From: Porphyrobacter sp. UBA7686
GTDB lineage: Bacteria; Pseudomonadota; Alphaproteobacteria; Sphingomonadales; Sphingomonadaceae
Assembly: GCA_002482865.1 (NCBI GenBank)
Contig: DLGU01000114.1
Span: 9,351 to 30,599, forward strand
Direction: 5' to 3'
DNA length: 21,249 bases
This document shows positions 1-7,672 of this stretch, one piece after another. A model generated the notes under the pieces. That model had not been told where the DNA came from, did not search any database, and saw only the letters and a program-made list of their open reading frames with translations. Within the stretch, counting starts at the first letter, position 1. Each line of letters opens with the position of its first letter. The translations under genes were made by a program, and so were the position numbers.

Positions 1-1030
1 GGAGGTCATCGGCGTGCACCGCGATCGAGGTGTGATGCTCCCCGAACCCGGCGCGCCCCGCAGCCACTTCGTCCTTGGCGTAGGTGAGCTCGTCACGCAG
101 CGACAGCGCCTCATCCTCGGCCGAACGCATGCGGCGCAGCGCGAGGTTCATCTGGCCAAGCGCCGCGGCGCGTTCCACCATCGCAAAGCTCTGGGTGACC
201 TGCAGCTCAAAGGGGAGGCGGTAGAGCTCATCGAACATCCCCGGGAAGGTCGCGCCCGGATAATCCTTGACCGAGACCATTGCCACGAACCGCCGCGCAA
301 GCGGGCCTGCCGGGCCGAGCTCGACACAGTCCTGCCCGAAGCTCACCCTGCGCGCCGGGATGAAGTGCCCGAGGTCTCCGTAAGGCAGCGCCACCGGGCG
401 CAGGTCGGCGTTGAACAGGCAGGACAGGAACTCGAGCGGCTCGGAACGCTTGCCGTCAGGGGTATCGTAGATGCTGAGGAGCTGCGGCTCATAGGCCCCC
501 AACGAGGCCATGAGAGCTTCTCGCGCCCGGTCGAGGGCATGCTTCTCCGCAGCGATCTGCCCGGCATTGCGCTTTGATTTGCCGGTGATGAGGCTGCGCA
601 TCCGGTCGGCCATACCGATCCGGCCCTGCAGCGGGCGGCGGATCATGGTGAGGAACAGCTCGTTCACATAGAGCTGCTTGCTCCCAAGTCGCTCCTGCCA
701 GCGCGCGTCGAGCCGGGCCGAGAAGTCGTCGGCAGTGACCGGACGCAGCGCCGCATCGGCGCGTCGACGCACGACGTGGTGGTAGATCGCGAAGCGCGAT
801 GAGCCGAGCGTGCGCAGCATCGCATCCCGCAGGCCCGCGCGGTAGTTTAGCTCAGCGCTGTCGGCGGTTTCGAACAGCAAGCCTCCTAGCCGGATGGTCT
901 GCATCAGCAGCCCGTCGCGGGTCTGGATGGTCACATCGTCGATATGTCGTGCATAGGGCAGGTGCGCGCCGGCCGGCGCTTCGCGCGCAGCCACCTTCGG
1001 ATCACGGGTCAGGGGCGGTAGGAATTGCAT
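1..1030 (-). CDS. virB4: VirB4-family type IV secretion ATPase, N-terminal part (3' end beyond window)
   Basis: The minus frame is open from an ATG at 1030 to the left edge, giving the first 343 residues of a protein that begins MQFLPPLTRDPKVAARE. The text fits the N-terminal half of VirB4/TrbE-type ATPases: a DDVTIQTRDGLLMQTIRL segment near residue 31, then a long region with ELFLTMIRRP, SEPLEFLSCLFN and FELQVTQSFAM, all typical of the CagE/TrbE/VirB family domain. VirB4 energises pilus assembly and substrate transfer at the cytoplasmic face of the inner membrane. The Walker motifs should lie further left and are not visible. The start overlaps the end of virB3 by 22 bases, so the two are probably translated together. 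The family assignment rests on remembered sequence character and on the neighbouring VirB3 and relaxase. Confidence 0.9.
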   Translation of the reverse strand, partial: MQFLPPLTRDPKVAAREAPAGAHLPYARHIDDVTIQTRDGLLMQTIRLGGLLFETADSAELNYRAGLRDAMLRTLGSSRFAIYHHVVRRRADAALRPVTADDFSARLDARWQERLGSKQLYVNELFLTMIRRPLQGRIGMADRMRSLITGKSKRNAGQIAAEKHALDRAREALMASLGAYEPQLLSIYDTPDGKRSEPLEFLSCLFNADLRPVALPYGDLGHFIPARRVSFGQDCVELGPAGPLARRFVAMVSVKDYPGATFPGMFDELYRLPFELQVTQSFAMVERAAALGQMNLALRRMRSAEDEALSLRDELTYAKDEVAAGRAGFGEHHTSIAVHADDL

Positions 1031-1296
1031 CGCCAGATCGTATGATTGCGCACGCGCGGGCAGTTCCGCACCCGCGTGATCCAGAGGTCGAAGATGCGCG
1101 GTTCGTCAAGGCAAGCGAGCATGCCGATGCCATGGATTACCAGCGCCGCGAGCAGCACCCACCAGGCGCGGAAGATCAGGAACAGCTCGACGCTCACAAT
1201 CGCGTTGATCACGAAGAAGGTGTAGGTGACGCCGGCGAACATCTGCGGGCGCGTCAGCGCCACGAACAGCGTATCCCGGCGAAGCTCCTCGGACAT
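1009..1296 (-). CDS. virB3: VirB3-like type IV secretion inner-membrane protein
   Basis: A 95-aa protein with the full VirB3 layout: a short N-terminus (LFVALTRPQMFAGVTYTFF), two adjacent hydrophobic spans at about residues 20-45 and 46-65, and the conserved tail with EPRIFDLW and WRCNSYRP. VirB3 is a small inner-membrane part of the T4SS that works with VirB4. The length matches free-standing VirB3, so this is not the VirB3-VirB4 fusion seen in some systems. The gene upstream on this strand is the relaxase, 347 bases away, and not the pilin gene virB2 that usually precedes virB3. The Shine-Dalgarno is weak (GACGGGG about 6 bases before the ATG). Confidence 0.92.
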   Translation of the reverse strand: MSEELRRDTLFVALTRPQMFAGVTYTFFVINAIVSVELFLIFRAWWVLLAALVIHGIGMLACLDEPRIFDLWITRVRNCPRVRNHTIWRCNSYRP

Positions 1297-1643
1297 TGCG
1301 ACCCCGTCAAAACCGTGCCCAAGTCTCTATCACAACGGGAAAATTGCAAGTTATTCCTGCGGCGCGATCGGCTGTCGACTTCTGTCCGAATAAACCGTCA
1401 GCTTACGGCGATCGATCGCAGAAAGCCGATGGGTGCCGCGTGAGGACACCAAGTACTGCCTGTAAAGGGGGCGAACACCTCGTCGTCTTGCTCCAGGACT
1501 GGAAGGCAGGGCGGATCGGTAACAAACTGCGACAGCTGACGTGATCTAACCCCGGGTTGCTTGCGGCGTCGGATTCAAGTGATGGCAAGAGGGTTCTTAC
1601 AGGCATGCGCACGGTCTGCCACACATTGCGCAGACCGCCTTTA
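1297..1643. other. Non-coding gap between relaxase gene and virB3
   Basis: I find no convincing gene in these 347 bases on either strand. In particular no VirB2-like pilin (signal peptide followed by two hydrophobic spans) can be read in the minus frames. Because the relaxase stop and virB3 start are far apart, a virB promoter may lie here, but I see no clear -35/-10 pair. The only distinct structure is the inverted repeat at 1612-1637. Confidence 0.6.
1612..1637. repeat. 8-bp inverted repeat just downstream of the relaxase gene
   Basis: CGGTCTGC (1612-1619) and GCAGACCG (1630-1637) are perfect complements separated by 10 bases. The hairpin starts 7 bases past the relaxase stop codon. On the minus strand no T-run follows it, so it is a poor intrinsic terminator. 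It could stabilise the 3' end of the mRNA or be a protein-binding site. Confidence 0.5.
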
Positions 1644-4616
1644 TCACCGCTCGCGGGTGATTTCCCTCTCGGGAAATGGCAGTTCGCGTCTCGGAGAAGA
1701 GGTGACGATTTCGCGCACCTTCAGCTGGTCGATCGCAAGATCGCGGATCGTCCGGTAGCTCTGGCGATCATCGAGAGGATTGCCTTTCTGCGCCGGTTCT
1801 CCGGTCCTGGCGGTCTCGATTGCCGAGCTCTTGGCGCCACTCTGACGAAAGACCAGACGTTCAAGGTCAGGCGCGCTGTCGACCACGAGCGTCGCCCGGT
1901 CGGCGATCCGGGTCATGGCCACCAGAAACCCGTTCTCGGCTGCGAGCAGCCGCTCGCGCGCGCTCATCATTACGATCCCGTTCTCGGTCGTTACTCCCTG
2001 CGCAGCATGGACGTTGAGCGCGTAGGCGAGATCGAGCCGCTCAAGCATCGGATCGCCGCGCCTCAGCGTATGGGTGCCGCCATCAATGAGCGAAGTGACC
2101 TCGGCACCGCCCTGCCCGATTGTCTCGACCCGCGCGAGCCCGGCATTGAGCAGGCCGCGCTGATCGTCATTCGCGGTCCAGCGGATCCGGTCACCCGCAT
2201 GAAGGGTGAGCTGGCGGGTCTCATGGAGAATAAGTGCATCGGCCTTGAGGTTGGGCGGCAGGCGCTGCGGCTCGAATATCCGCTGCGTGCCATCGCGCAT
2301 AGCGAGCACGACCTTTCCGCGCTCGACGGCGATGACCTTGCCCATGTCGCCGCGCGCGAGGCCCTGCTTGGTCAGATCGGTGCGCAGCTCGAGCACCTGG
2401 CCCGCGCGGTAGGTGTTCCCCTGCCGCGCCTGCTCGCGGGTGATCGAGATGCGGTCGAGCACGGTCAGCGAGAGTCCTTTCTCTCCCACCGCCCCCGCCT
2501 GCTTGAGGGCGTCCTGCGCGGCGCTGTTGGCTTCGGCGCGCAGTGCCCGGCCCGAGGTGAGCAGCAGCGTCTTGTCGCGCTCCTCGGGTGGTAAGCCTGC
2601 CCACATTGCCACCGCAGTGTGGCCAACCTCCTCGCGCGGCACCTGAACCGTCACCGGTTCGAGGGCCGCGAAGGCGCGCGGCACGTCCCCTTCGTTCATC
2701 GCGGCCGCGACCTCCTTCATCAGCGGCGACCGGGCGCGCAGGTTCTCGGCAAGCGAGGCGGTGGCAAGTCCATGGTCCTGACCCATGGCAAAGGGCTTTC
2801 CGGCATCGACGGCGCCGAGCTGGCGGCGATCGCCGATGAGTGCGACCCGCCCTGCCCCGAGACCCTCGGCAACCCGCAGGAGGGCGCGCATCTGATGGGT
2901 GGCGAGCTGGCTCGCCTCATCGACCATGATCAGCGCGCCGCCATGCTCCGACCGCGCGCGGGCAAGCTGGGCAGGCGAGGCCGTGCCTTCGGCGATCCGC
3001 TCGTAACGCGCCAGAAACCGCGCAACGGTCATGGCGGGCGCGCCTGTGTCGGCTGCAAGCTTGGCGGCGATCACGCCCGCGACCGCCAGCCCCAGCACAG
3101 GCACACCCTGCTCTTTCGCGATGGCGGCGACCGGTGCCAGCACCGCGCTCTTCCCCGCCCCTGACACCCCCTGAATCGCCACCACACGATCGGGCGAGGA
3201 AAGAATCAGCGCTGCTGCCCCTTCCTGCGACCGGTTGAGGCGATTGAGACCGAGGGTGCGTGCCTCCTCCTGCGCCTTTGCCCTAGCTTCGCCTTCGCCG
3301 AGCAAGGGTGCCCCCTTCCCTCTTCCGCGCTCCATCAGCCCCAGCACCTCGCGCTCAGCCTTCACCGCCGCCTCGGTGGTGACAAGCTTGCCGCCGTCGC
3401 CGAGCAGCAGGCCCTTGGTCTCAAGCACCGTGAGCCGCGCCTCGATGTCGTCCACCGTGACCGGCCCGCCCCGCTCCAGCGCCACGCGGATGAGATCGAG
3501 GCGGTCGAAAGCCGCTTCGCGCTGTCCGATATCGCGCGCGGCCGAGGCGACCGCCTGCGCGGCGGCGAAGGCCACCGGGCCAAGTCTGCAGAGCCGTTCG
3601 GGGACCAGCGGATCGCGGTCGCGCGGGGTGAGCCCCATGCGCGCCGCGATCGCCATGCCCTGCTCGCCGATTCCGCGCAGGCCCGCGGCGGTACGCGTCC
3701 ATACTGTCTCGCCCAGGGCCGAGCGAGCGCGGGCATCGCCGACGATGCGCCCGACGTCGAGATTGACGCTCCTGGCGGTCTCCGCCCAGCGTGCGGCGCG
3801 GGCGACCGGGTCTTTCTCGGGCACCTTGGGGCTGCGGGTCGCGAGCACCGCGAGTTCACGCTCGCGCGGGCTGCCGCGTCCTTGCGCCTCGAGCGCCGCG
3901 TGCATCTGGGCGGATCGGGACGAAAAGGCGTCGATCGCCTCGCGCGAGAAGCCGACGATCTCGAACGAACCGTCGCGCGGTTCAGGCGCGGGTTCTGTCA
4001 CATAGCCGAGCGCTTCGATCCTTGCGCGCAGGTCCGCGTTGAACACCGTGCCAAGGACGTGCTGACGCTTGAAGATTTCACCATTGTGCAGGGCGCGCCA
4101 GGCACCGTCCGACGCCCGCTGCGTCACGTTCGCAATGACCGCATGGACATGCAATTGCGGCTCATCGTTGCGGTTGACGTCGTGCAAAAACGTCGCTGCG
4201 ACCAGATTGCCGGTCCTCTCGGGCATCTGCCGCTGGCCGTCCCATGCGCGTGCTTCGGCGATATTGCGCTCGGCCCAGACGAGCGTCGCGCTCACCGCCT
4301 GCCGCAGCGCCTCCACCACCCGTTCGTCGCCGCCGACAAGAGCGACCAGCGAGACCGATTTCGAGGGCGAGAAGGTGAGGTCGAGCCCCGGGCGATGTTC
4401 GCCGGTTTTGGGTCCGACCACGCTGCCATCAGGCAGTTTCCCCTCGAGAACGGCGGTGAACGCCGCCGCCTCGACCTTGCCCGTCAGGCCGAGCGCTGCG
4501 GCGCCCTTCCCTTCCCAGGCGCTGGCATGCTGATTTTGCGATTCCGTGTAATAATTGTCGCTCGCGTAGTACGCCGCCGCGCTCGAGGCGGGTTTGGCGT
4601 CCGAGAGCGAGATCAC
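1644..4616 (-). CDS. MOB_F conjugative relaxase-helicase (TrwC/TraI type)
   Basis: A 990-aa relaxase-helicase that should nick oriT, bind the transferred strand covalently and unwind it. I use the GTG at 4616 as start: it gives MISLSDAKP, close to TrwC-like N-termini, it overlaps the upstream stop as GTGA, and AGAAGG lies about 9 bases before it. An ATG at 4682 would add 22 residues. Catalytic tyrosine candidates are the YY pairs at residues 16-17 and 22-23. The metal-binding histidines appear as H145, H156 and H158 (QLHVHAVIAN), with the same 11/2 spacing as in TrwC. The helicase half has Walker A GVSGAGKS near 483, Walker B MVDEAS near 564 and a late motif NVHAAQGVT near 868. The length is close to TrwC. 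traA, trwC and traI are all in use as names, so no symbol is given. virB3/virB4 follow; no coupling protein is in the window. Confidence 0.95.
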   Translation of the reverse strand: MISLSDAKPASSAAAYYASDNYYTESQNQHASAWEGKGAAALGLTGKVEAAAFTAVLEGKLPDGSVVGPKTGEHRPGLDLTFSPSKSVSLVALVGGDERVVEALRQAVSATLVWAERNIAEARAWDGQRQMPERTGNLVAATFLHDVNRNDEPQLHVHAVIANVTQRASDGAWRALHNGEIFKRQHVLGTVFNADLRARIEALGYVTEPAPEPRDGSFEIVGFSREAIDAFSSRSAQMHAALEAQGRGSPRERELAVLATRSPKVPEKDPVARAARWAETARSVNLDVGRIVGDARARSALGETVWTRTAAGLRGIGEQGMAIAARMGLTPRDRDPLVPERLCRLGPVAFAAAQAVASAARDIGQREAAFDRLDLIRVALERGGPVTVDDIEARLTVLETKGLLLGDGGKLVTTEAAVKAEREVLGLMERGRGKGAPLLGEGEARAKAQEEARTLGLNRLNRSQEGAAALILSSPDRVVAIQGVSGAGKSAVLAPVAAIAKEQGVPVLGLAVAGVIAAKLAADTGAPAMTVARFLARYERIAEGTASPAQLARARSEHGGALIMVDEASQLATHQMRALLRVAEGLGAGRVALIGDRRQLGAVDAGKPFAMGQDHGLATASLAENLRARSPLMKEVAAAMNEGDVPRAFAALEPVTVQVPREEVGHTAVAMWAGLPPEERDKTLLLTSGRALRAEANSAAQDALKQAGAVGEKGLSLTVLDRISITREQARQGNTYRAGQVLELRTDLTKQGLARGDMGKVIAVERGKVVLAMRDGTQRIFEPQRLPPNLKADALILHETRQLTLHAGDRIRWTANDDQRGLLNAGLARVETIGQGGAEVTSLIDGGTHTLRRGDPMLERLDLAYALNVHAAQGVTTENGIVMMSARERLLAAENGFLVAMTRIADRATLVVDSAPDLERLVFRQSGAKSSAIETARTGEPAQKGNPLDDRQSYRTIRDLAIDQLKVREIVTSSPRRELPFPEREITRER

Positions 4617-5380
4617 CGGTCCGGCGCCTTCTCTGACGAGACCGTGACCGACATCGTCTGATTGCGCGTGGTCGTGCGACAATTATCGACCGCCATCCGG
4701 TGGTTCACCAGCGCGCAGATCGCCTGATCGCCGCCGCCAAGCAGAAAGTTTGCGGTCCGCACCGCCAGCCAGTCCTGCGGCAGCACGAGCGCCAAAGCCA
4801 TGAACGTCGCCAGACACACTGACCAGATCACGCCGATGATCACCAAGCCGGTGGCTCGGGACAGCTCGATATCCTTGATGGCAATGGTTGTCTGGGTTCT
4901 TGGCTCCCGCGCAAGCGCCTCGATCCGGTCGAGCTTCGTCTCAATTGCCCCGAACTGCGGCGGCCGCTCAATGAGCGCGGCGATCTCGGCCCGGGCCGCG
5001 GCCAGCTCGCCGCGCACTTCGGTCAGCATCTCCTGAACGCGCATGGTCACATCATCGGCGATACCTTGGCGGGCGACACTGACGCCGAGGGTATCTTCAC
5101 GCGCCTGACGCGCGAGCTCGGCGTCGCGCTTCGCATTCTGACGGCTGACCCGTTCCAGCTCGATCGCAAGGCTTTCCATCCTGCTCGCCAGATGCTCGAA
5201 ATTGTCAGGCCGCGGCTTTGGCGGCCTTTCGAACACGGCCCGTCCCAGCTCATCGGCCTCGATGACCTCCTCGATCGCCCAGCGCGCTGCTTCTGGACGA
5301 CCCATATTGCGCGCAGTGGCGAGCCGGTCGAATTTCGCCGCCATGTCGTCGGGAATCCGGATGTTGATCTGAACAGTCAC
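4613..5380 (-). CDS. Ribbon-helix-helix relaxosome accessory protein with coiled coil and membrane span
   Basis: With a GTG start at 5380 (AGGGGAG about 9 bases upstream) the product is 255 aa. Residues 1-42 look like a ribbon-helix-helix DNA-binding domain (VQINIRIPDDMAAKFDRLA, then MGRPEAARWAIEEVIEA). Residues about 60-160 are rich in heptad-like E/A/L/R and probably form a coiled coil. Residues about 176-201 form one strong hydrophobic span (GLVIIGVIWSVCLATFMALA). A short hydrophilic tail ends in SSEKAPDR. The position directly before the relaxase with a GTGA overlap suggests the TraY/TrwA/MobC role of binding oriT and recruiting the relaxase. The membrane segment is unusual for that role and might tether the relaxosome near the secretion channel. 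An upstream ATG at 5452 exists, but it lies on the predicted -35 box, so it is probably not used. The function is inferred from domain and context. Confidence 0.8.
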   Translation of the reverse strand: MTVQINIRIPDDMAAKFDRLATARNMGRPEAARWAIEEVIEADELGRAVFERPPKPRPDNFEHLASRMESLAIELERVSRQNAKRDAELARQAREDTLGVSVARQGIADDVTMRVQEMLTEVRGELAAARAEIAALIERPPQFGAIETKLDRIEALAREPRTQTTIAIKDIELSRATGLVIIGVIWSVCLATFMALALVLPQDWLAVRTANFLLGGGDQAICALVNHRMAVDNCRTTTRNQTMSVTVSSEKAPDR

Positions 5381-5422
5381 CCGGCTTTCTCCCCTCGCTT
5401 TTGCCCGATCTCCAGTGCGGTG

Positions 5423-5452
5423 ATAATGACATTGCGGAACGACCCGGGTCAA
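5423..5452 (-). promoter_or_regulatory. Predicted sigma70-type promoter of the relaxosome operon
   Basis: On the minus strand TTGACC (5452-5447) is followed after 18 bases by CATTAT (5428-5423). Transcription would begin near 5416, leaving about 36 bases before the GTG at 5380. The 10-bp palindrome GACCCGGGTC (5441-5450) overlaps the -35 box and could be an operator. The spacer is one base longer than optimal. Confidence 0.5.
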
Positions 5453-5459
5453 CTGGTTG

Positions 5460-5475
5460 TGTAGATATCTTTACA
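5460..5475. promoter_or_regulatory. Imperfect palindrome in the divergent intergenic region (candidate operator)
   Basis: TGTA and TACA half-sites flank the 8-base core GATATCTT, between the XRE gene and the divergent relaxosome operon. It starts 8 bases beyond the -35 box of the relaxosome promoter and ends 20 bases before the XRE start. It is a reasonable site for autoregulation by the XRE protein. No binding evidence exists beyond position and symmetry. Confidence 0.35.
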
Positions 5476-5495
5476 TAGAAAGTCACAGATTTCCT

Positions 5496-5918
5496 ATGAG
5501 TTCGACCATCGGCGAGCGTATTCGTGCCGTGCGGATCAGGTCCGGCCTGTCGCAGGACCGCTTTGCACGCAGCCTGGGGTTTACCCGCCGTTCGCTGCTC
5601 AATTGGGAGGGCGCCCTTGCCGACCCGCCGATCGCGGTTCTCGGACCCCTTCGCACGATCTACGACGTCGACCCCGAATGGGTGGTCATGGGCGAAGACG
5701 ATATCCCGCAAAGCGCCTACGGATCGGTCGACTGGGAGCGCTATGACCGCCTGATGCAAATGGCATACAAGCTATGCGACGAAGTCGGCCTCGAACTGGA
5801 ACCGCAGGTGCTGACGCGAGCGGTGCGCGGCATGTTCGACGATGGCCCCGAGGCCGACAAGGACAACCGCAAGCAGCTGCGGCGCGTGCTGCTCCGGATT
5901 GCGAAAGGACAATCATGA
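5496..5918 (+). CDS. XRE-family helix-turn-helix transcriptional regulator
   Basis: A 140-aa protein beginning MSSTIGERIRAVRIRSG. Residues about 5-60 form a Cro/C1-type helix-turn-helix (LSQDRFARSLGFTRRSLLNWE), then DPEWVVMGEDD, typical of phage-repressor-like regulators. The remaining C-terminal part is helical and charged and not recognised. I choose the ATG at 5496; an in-frame upstream start at 5457 adds a peptide that does not look like part of the fold. No good Shine-Dalgarno is visible before 5496. The gene diverges from the relaxosome operon, so it is a likely regulator of transfer genes and of itself. It overlaps the next gene as ATGA. Confidence 0.88.
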   Translation: MSSTIGERIRAVRIRSGLSQDRFARSLGFTRRSLLNWEGALADPPIAVLGPLRTIYDVDPEWVVMGEDDIPQSAYGSVDWERYDRLMQMAYKLCDEVGLELEPQVLTRAVRGMFDDGPEADKDNRKQLRRVLLRIAKGQS

Positions 5919-6181
5919 CCAAGCGGCCCAAGGGACAATGGCGCGGCACGCTCATTGCCGATGCCGCGCAAACCCGCGTGCGCCATCGGCGCTATGGCAT
6001 CGTCCAGTGGCTTGCGAGCCTTGGCGCGACGCTGCTGATCGCGGGGCTCGTCGCCGATCTGGTGCTGAGGTCCCCGACCCTCGCGCTTCTTGCCTACACA
6101 GGCGGCGGCATCGCGAGCATCGCGATGGGTGTGTGGTATTTCAGCAAGCGCCTGCGCCGCATCCGGCCACCGCGCCGCTGA
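5915..6181 (+). CDS. Small two-span membrane protein of unknown function
   Basis: An 88-aa protein (MTKRPKGQWRGTLIADAAQT...) with a basic N-terminus, two hydrophobic spans at about residues 29-48 (WLASLGATLLIAGLVADLVL) and 52-72 (TLALLAYTGGGIASIAMGVWY), and a very basic tail ending RIRPPRR. Both ends are positively charged, so both probably face the cytoplasm. The start overlaps the XRE stop as ATGA, which makes translational coupling likely. I do not recognise a family. The pairing of a regulator with a small inner-membrane protein beside transfer genes could point to control of conjugation or to an entry-exclusion-like role, but that is a guess. Confidence 0.72.
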   Translation: MTKRPKGQWRGTLIADAAQTRVRHRRYGIVQWLASLGATLLIAGLVADLVLRSPTLALLAYTGGGIASIAMGVWYFSKRLRRIRPPRR

Positions 6182-6264
6182 GAAAGGCAAGATTCCGTGC
6201 CTGTTCAAGGCTGGAGGACAAGCCTAGATATCGAGGTCTGGCCCCTCCACGACGCAAGGCACGA

Positions 6265-6540
6265 ATGCCCCATCTCAGAATTCTTTTTCGCGAACCCGAC
6301 GGGTCCATTTACGATGGACAGGTCGAATTTCCGCTGGACACCTTCGCTGGGCAAGTGCCCGCAATCGGTGACACGATCGTCGATCCAGGCGTCTTGCAGG
6401 GACTGGACCGGCACGAGCCGCAAAATCGCCGGGTCTGGACCGTCGTAGGACGCGTCTTCAATCCGCGCGACAGGGAGGATACCGTCGCTTTGATTGTTGA
6501 AGCTCGCGACGGCAACATGGGCGACCAAGCCTTTCTTTAG
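6265..6540 (+). CDS. Hypothetical protein, 91 aa
   Basis: The protein begins MPHLRILFREPDGSIYDGQ and ends DGNMGDQAFL. The ATG at 6265 has AAGG about 7 bases upstream. It contains no signal peptide or membrane span. The text alternates hydrophobic and charged residues, with segments such as WTVVGRVFNPRDREDTVALIV, which suggests a small beta-rich cytoplasmic domain. It follows the small membrane protein by 83 bases on the same strand and could be the last gene of that operon. No family is recognised. Confidence 0.65.
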   Translation: MPHLRILFREPDGSIYDGQVEFPLDTFAGQVPAIGDTIVDPGVLQGLDRHEPQNRRVWTVVGRVFNPRDREDTVALIVEARDGNMGDQAFL

Positions 6541-7116
6541 CCTGTTTTCGGAAGCCGGTTTGATCGTGGTGGTTCGATCTTCTCCAAGCCAGGCTGGGGA
6601 CGCGTGAGCGCGGGTGACCGCCCCGAACCTTCAGCCATGTCTGCGCGGTGCCTAGGCCTTGATGTAGCAGCGTAGCGCTCTGCTACGGCCGGATTTCATT
6701 TCATACACCTGCTTTTGGCGAGACGTAGAACTGTTGCTACGCTGCTACATGTCTGATTATGCGAGAAAATATCCCCATTGCCAGCCTGCTATTTATAGCG
6801 TGGTGTGTGCATGCATCTTTCTTTGGCCGGGCCTGCGTCGCGTCCTTGCTATCGAGGTCCTGATTATGGTCCGGATTTCCTGTGGAGCGCCTGGCGGCCT
6901 GATGGTCGCAACCTTATCCAGCCTGCCACTTCGCAGATGCTGAGCGGCAGGCCATGCGCCCGTCCCTGTTTTCCGCCCTCTCGGTTACTTATCGTCCAGC
7001 TATCCTCCCGAGGATCGCCGAAACGCCCATGAGGCCTGCAAGAGCCCCGTGAGGCGCGCGGAGAGCAATAACCCATATCATGCCCCGGCAGCACCCTCCG
7101 CAAGGGTCTCAAGGCG
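6541..7116. other. Non-coding stretch with a long-spaced inverted repeat
   Basis: These 576 bases lie between the 91-aa plus-strand gene and a minus-strand gene that ends at 7117. Possible reading frames here (for example a plus frame at 6749-6943) have no ribosome binding site and no protein-like composition, so I call none. The notable structure is the 15-bp inverted repeat at 6662-6750, listed separately. Confidence 0.5.
6662..6750. repeat. Perfect 15-bp inverted repeat with 59-base spacer
   Basis: ATGTAGCAGCGTAGC (6662-6676) is the exact reverse complement of GCTACGCTGCTACAT (6736-6750). Each arm itself contains GTAGC twice, 8 bases apart, and a further partial copy (CTGCTACGG) begins the spacer. 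The structure could be a protein-binding array, a recombination or resolution site, or part of oriT. It is not attached to any coding gene. Confidence 0.7.
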
Positions 7117-7605
7117 CTACGCAAGCCGTTTCCGGTCGTCGTCCGTCGGCTCGCGTCGTCGCGCGGGCAGCCCGTGTTCGGAGCGCACGCTGCTGAATAT
7201 CGAGGCAAGCTCCCGCGCGGTCATTGGTCCGGTGCATATTCTGCACGCCAGACGGCCCTGCAACCGGTCGGCGAGGCAGAGTTTTTCGCTGCCGGATGCG
7301 GCGGCAAAAGCCGCGGCGATATCATTTGGGTTTGCACGTCGCCGGGATGCGACAAGCCATGCGGCCAACATACATGCGACGCTGAAATTGAGCGCGGAAT
7401 AGATCAGCATCAGCCCCGCCCTGCCCTCGAGCGCGATCCCTGCGAGCATGGCAAAACATAGCACGCCGCCCGCACCGGCAAACAGGCCGAAGATGAGGCT
7501 CGATGCGACCGGGAAGCGGTGCGCCAGAAACCGCGTTCGAGCGACAATCCCAGCCCTTGGCAAAGCTCCCGTGATGAGTTGCGTTTCGAAATTTTCTATC
7601 GGCAT
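7117..7605 (-). CDS. Hypothetical two-span membrane protein, 162 aa
   Basis: The gene starts MPIENFETQLITGALPRAG with a good ribosome binding site (AGGAAG about 8 bases before the ATG). Two hydrophobic spans are visible at about residues 33-56 (VASSLIFGLFAGAGGVLCFAML) and 65-88 (AGLMLIYSALNFSVACMLAAW). The remaining half is cytoplasmic in style and carries a CRIC dyad (LACRICTGPM) near residue 121 that might bind metal. The C-terminus is basic (LPARRREPTDDDRKRLA). It is the last of three minus-strand genes, 67 bases after the frameshifted one. I do not recognise a family. Confidence 0.7.
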   Translation of the reverse strand: MPIENFETQLITGALPRAGIVARTRFLAHRFPVASSLIFGLFAGAGGVLCFAMLAGIALEGRAGLMLIYSALNFSVACMLAAWLVASRRRANPNDIAAAFAAASGSEKLCLADRLQGRLACRICTGPMTARELASIFSSVRSEHGLPARRREPTDDDRKRLA

Positions 7606-7672
7606 TCCGCTTCTTCCTCTGTCAGGCTGCAGTCAGCAGCATTCATCACCGGTTCCGCTTCCTGCGCCACGA

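Noticed and set aside
1557..4661. Long open frames on the plus strand opposite the relaxase gene (for example 1557-2594, 2619-3164, 3882-4661)
   Set aside because: They mirror the high-GC codon pattern of the relaxase on the other strand, have arginine-rich or unconvincing composition and no ribosome binding sites.
6749..6943. A small plus-strand frame starting MSDYARKYPHCQ
   Set aside because: There is no Shine-Dalgarno, the start lies on the arm of the inverted repeat, and the text has no recognisable character.
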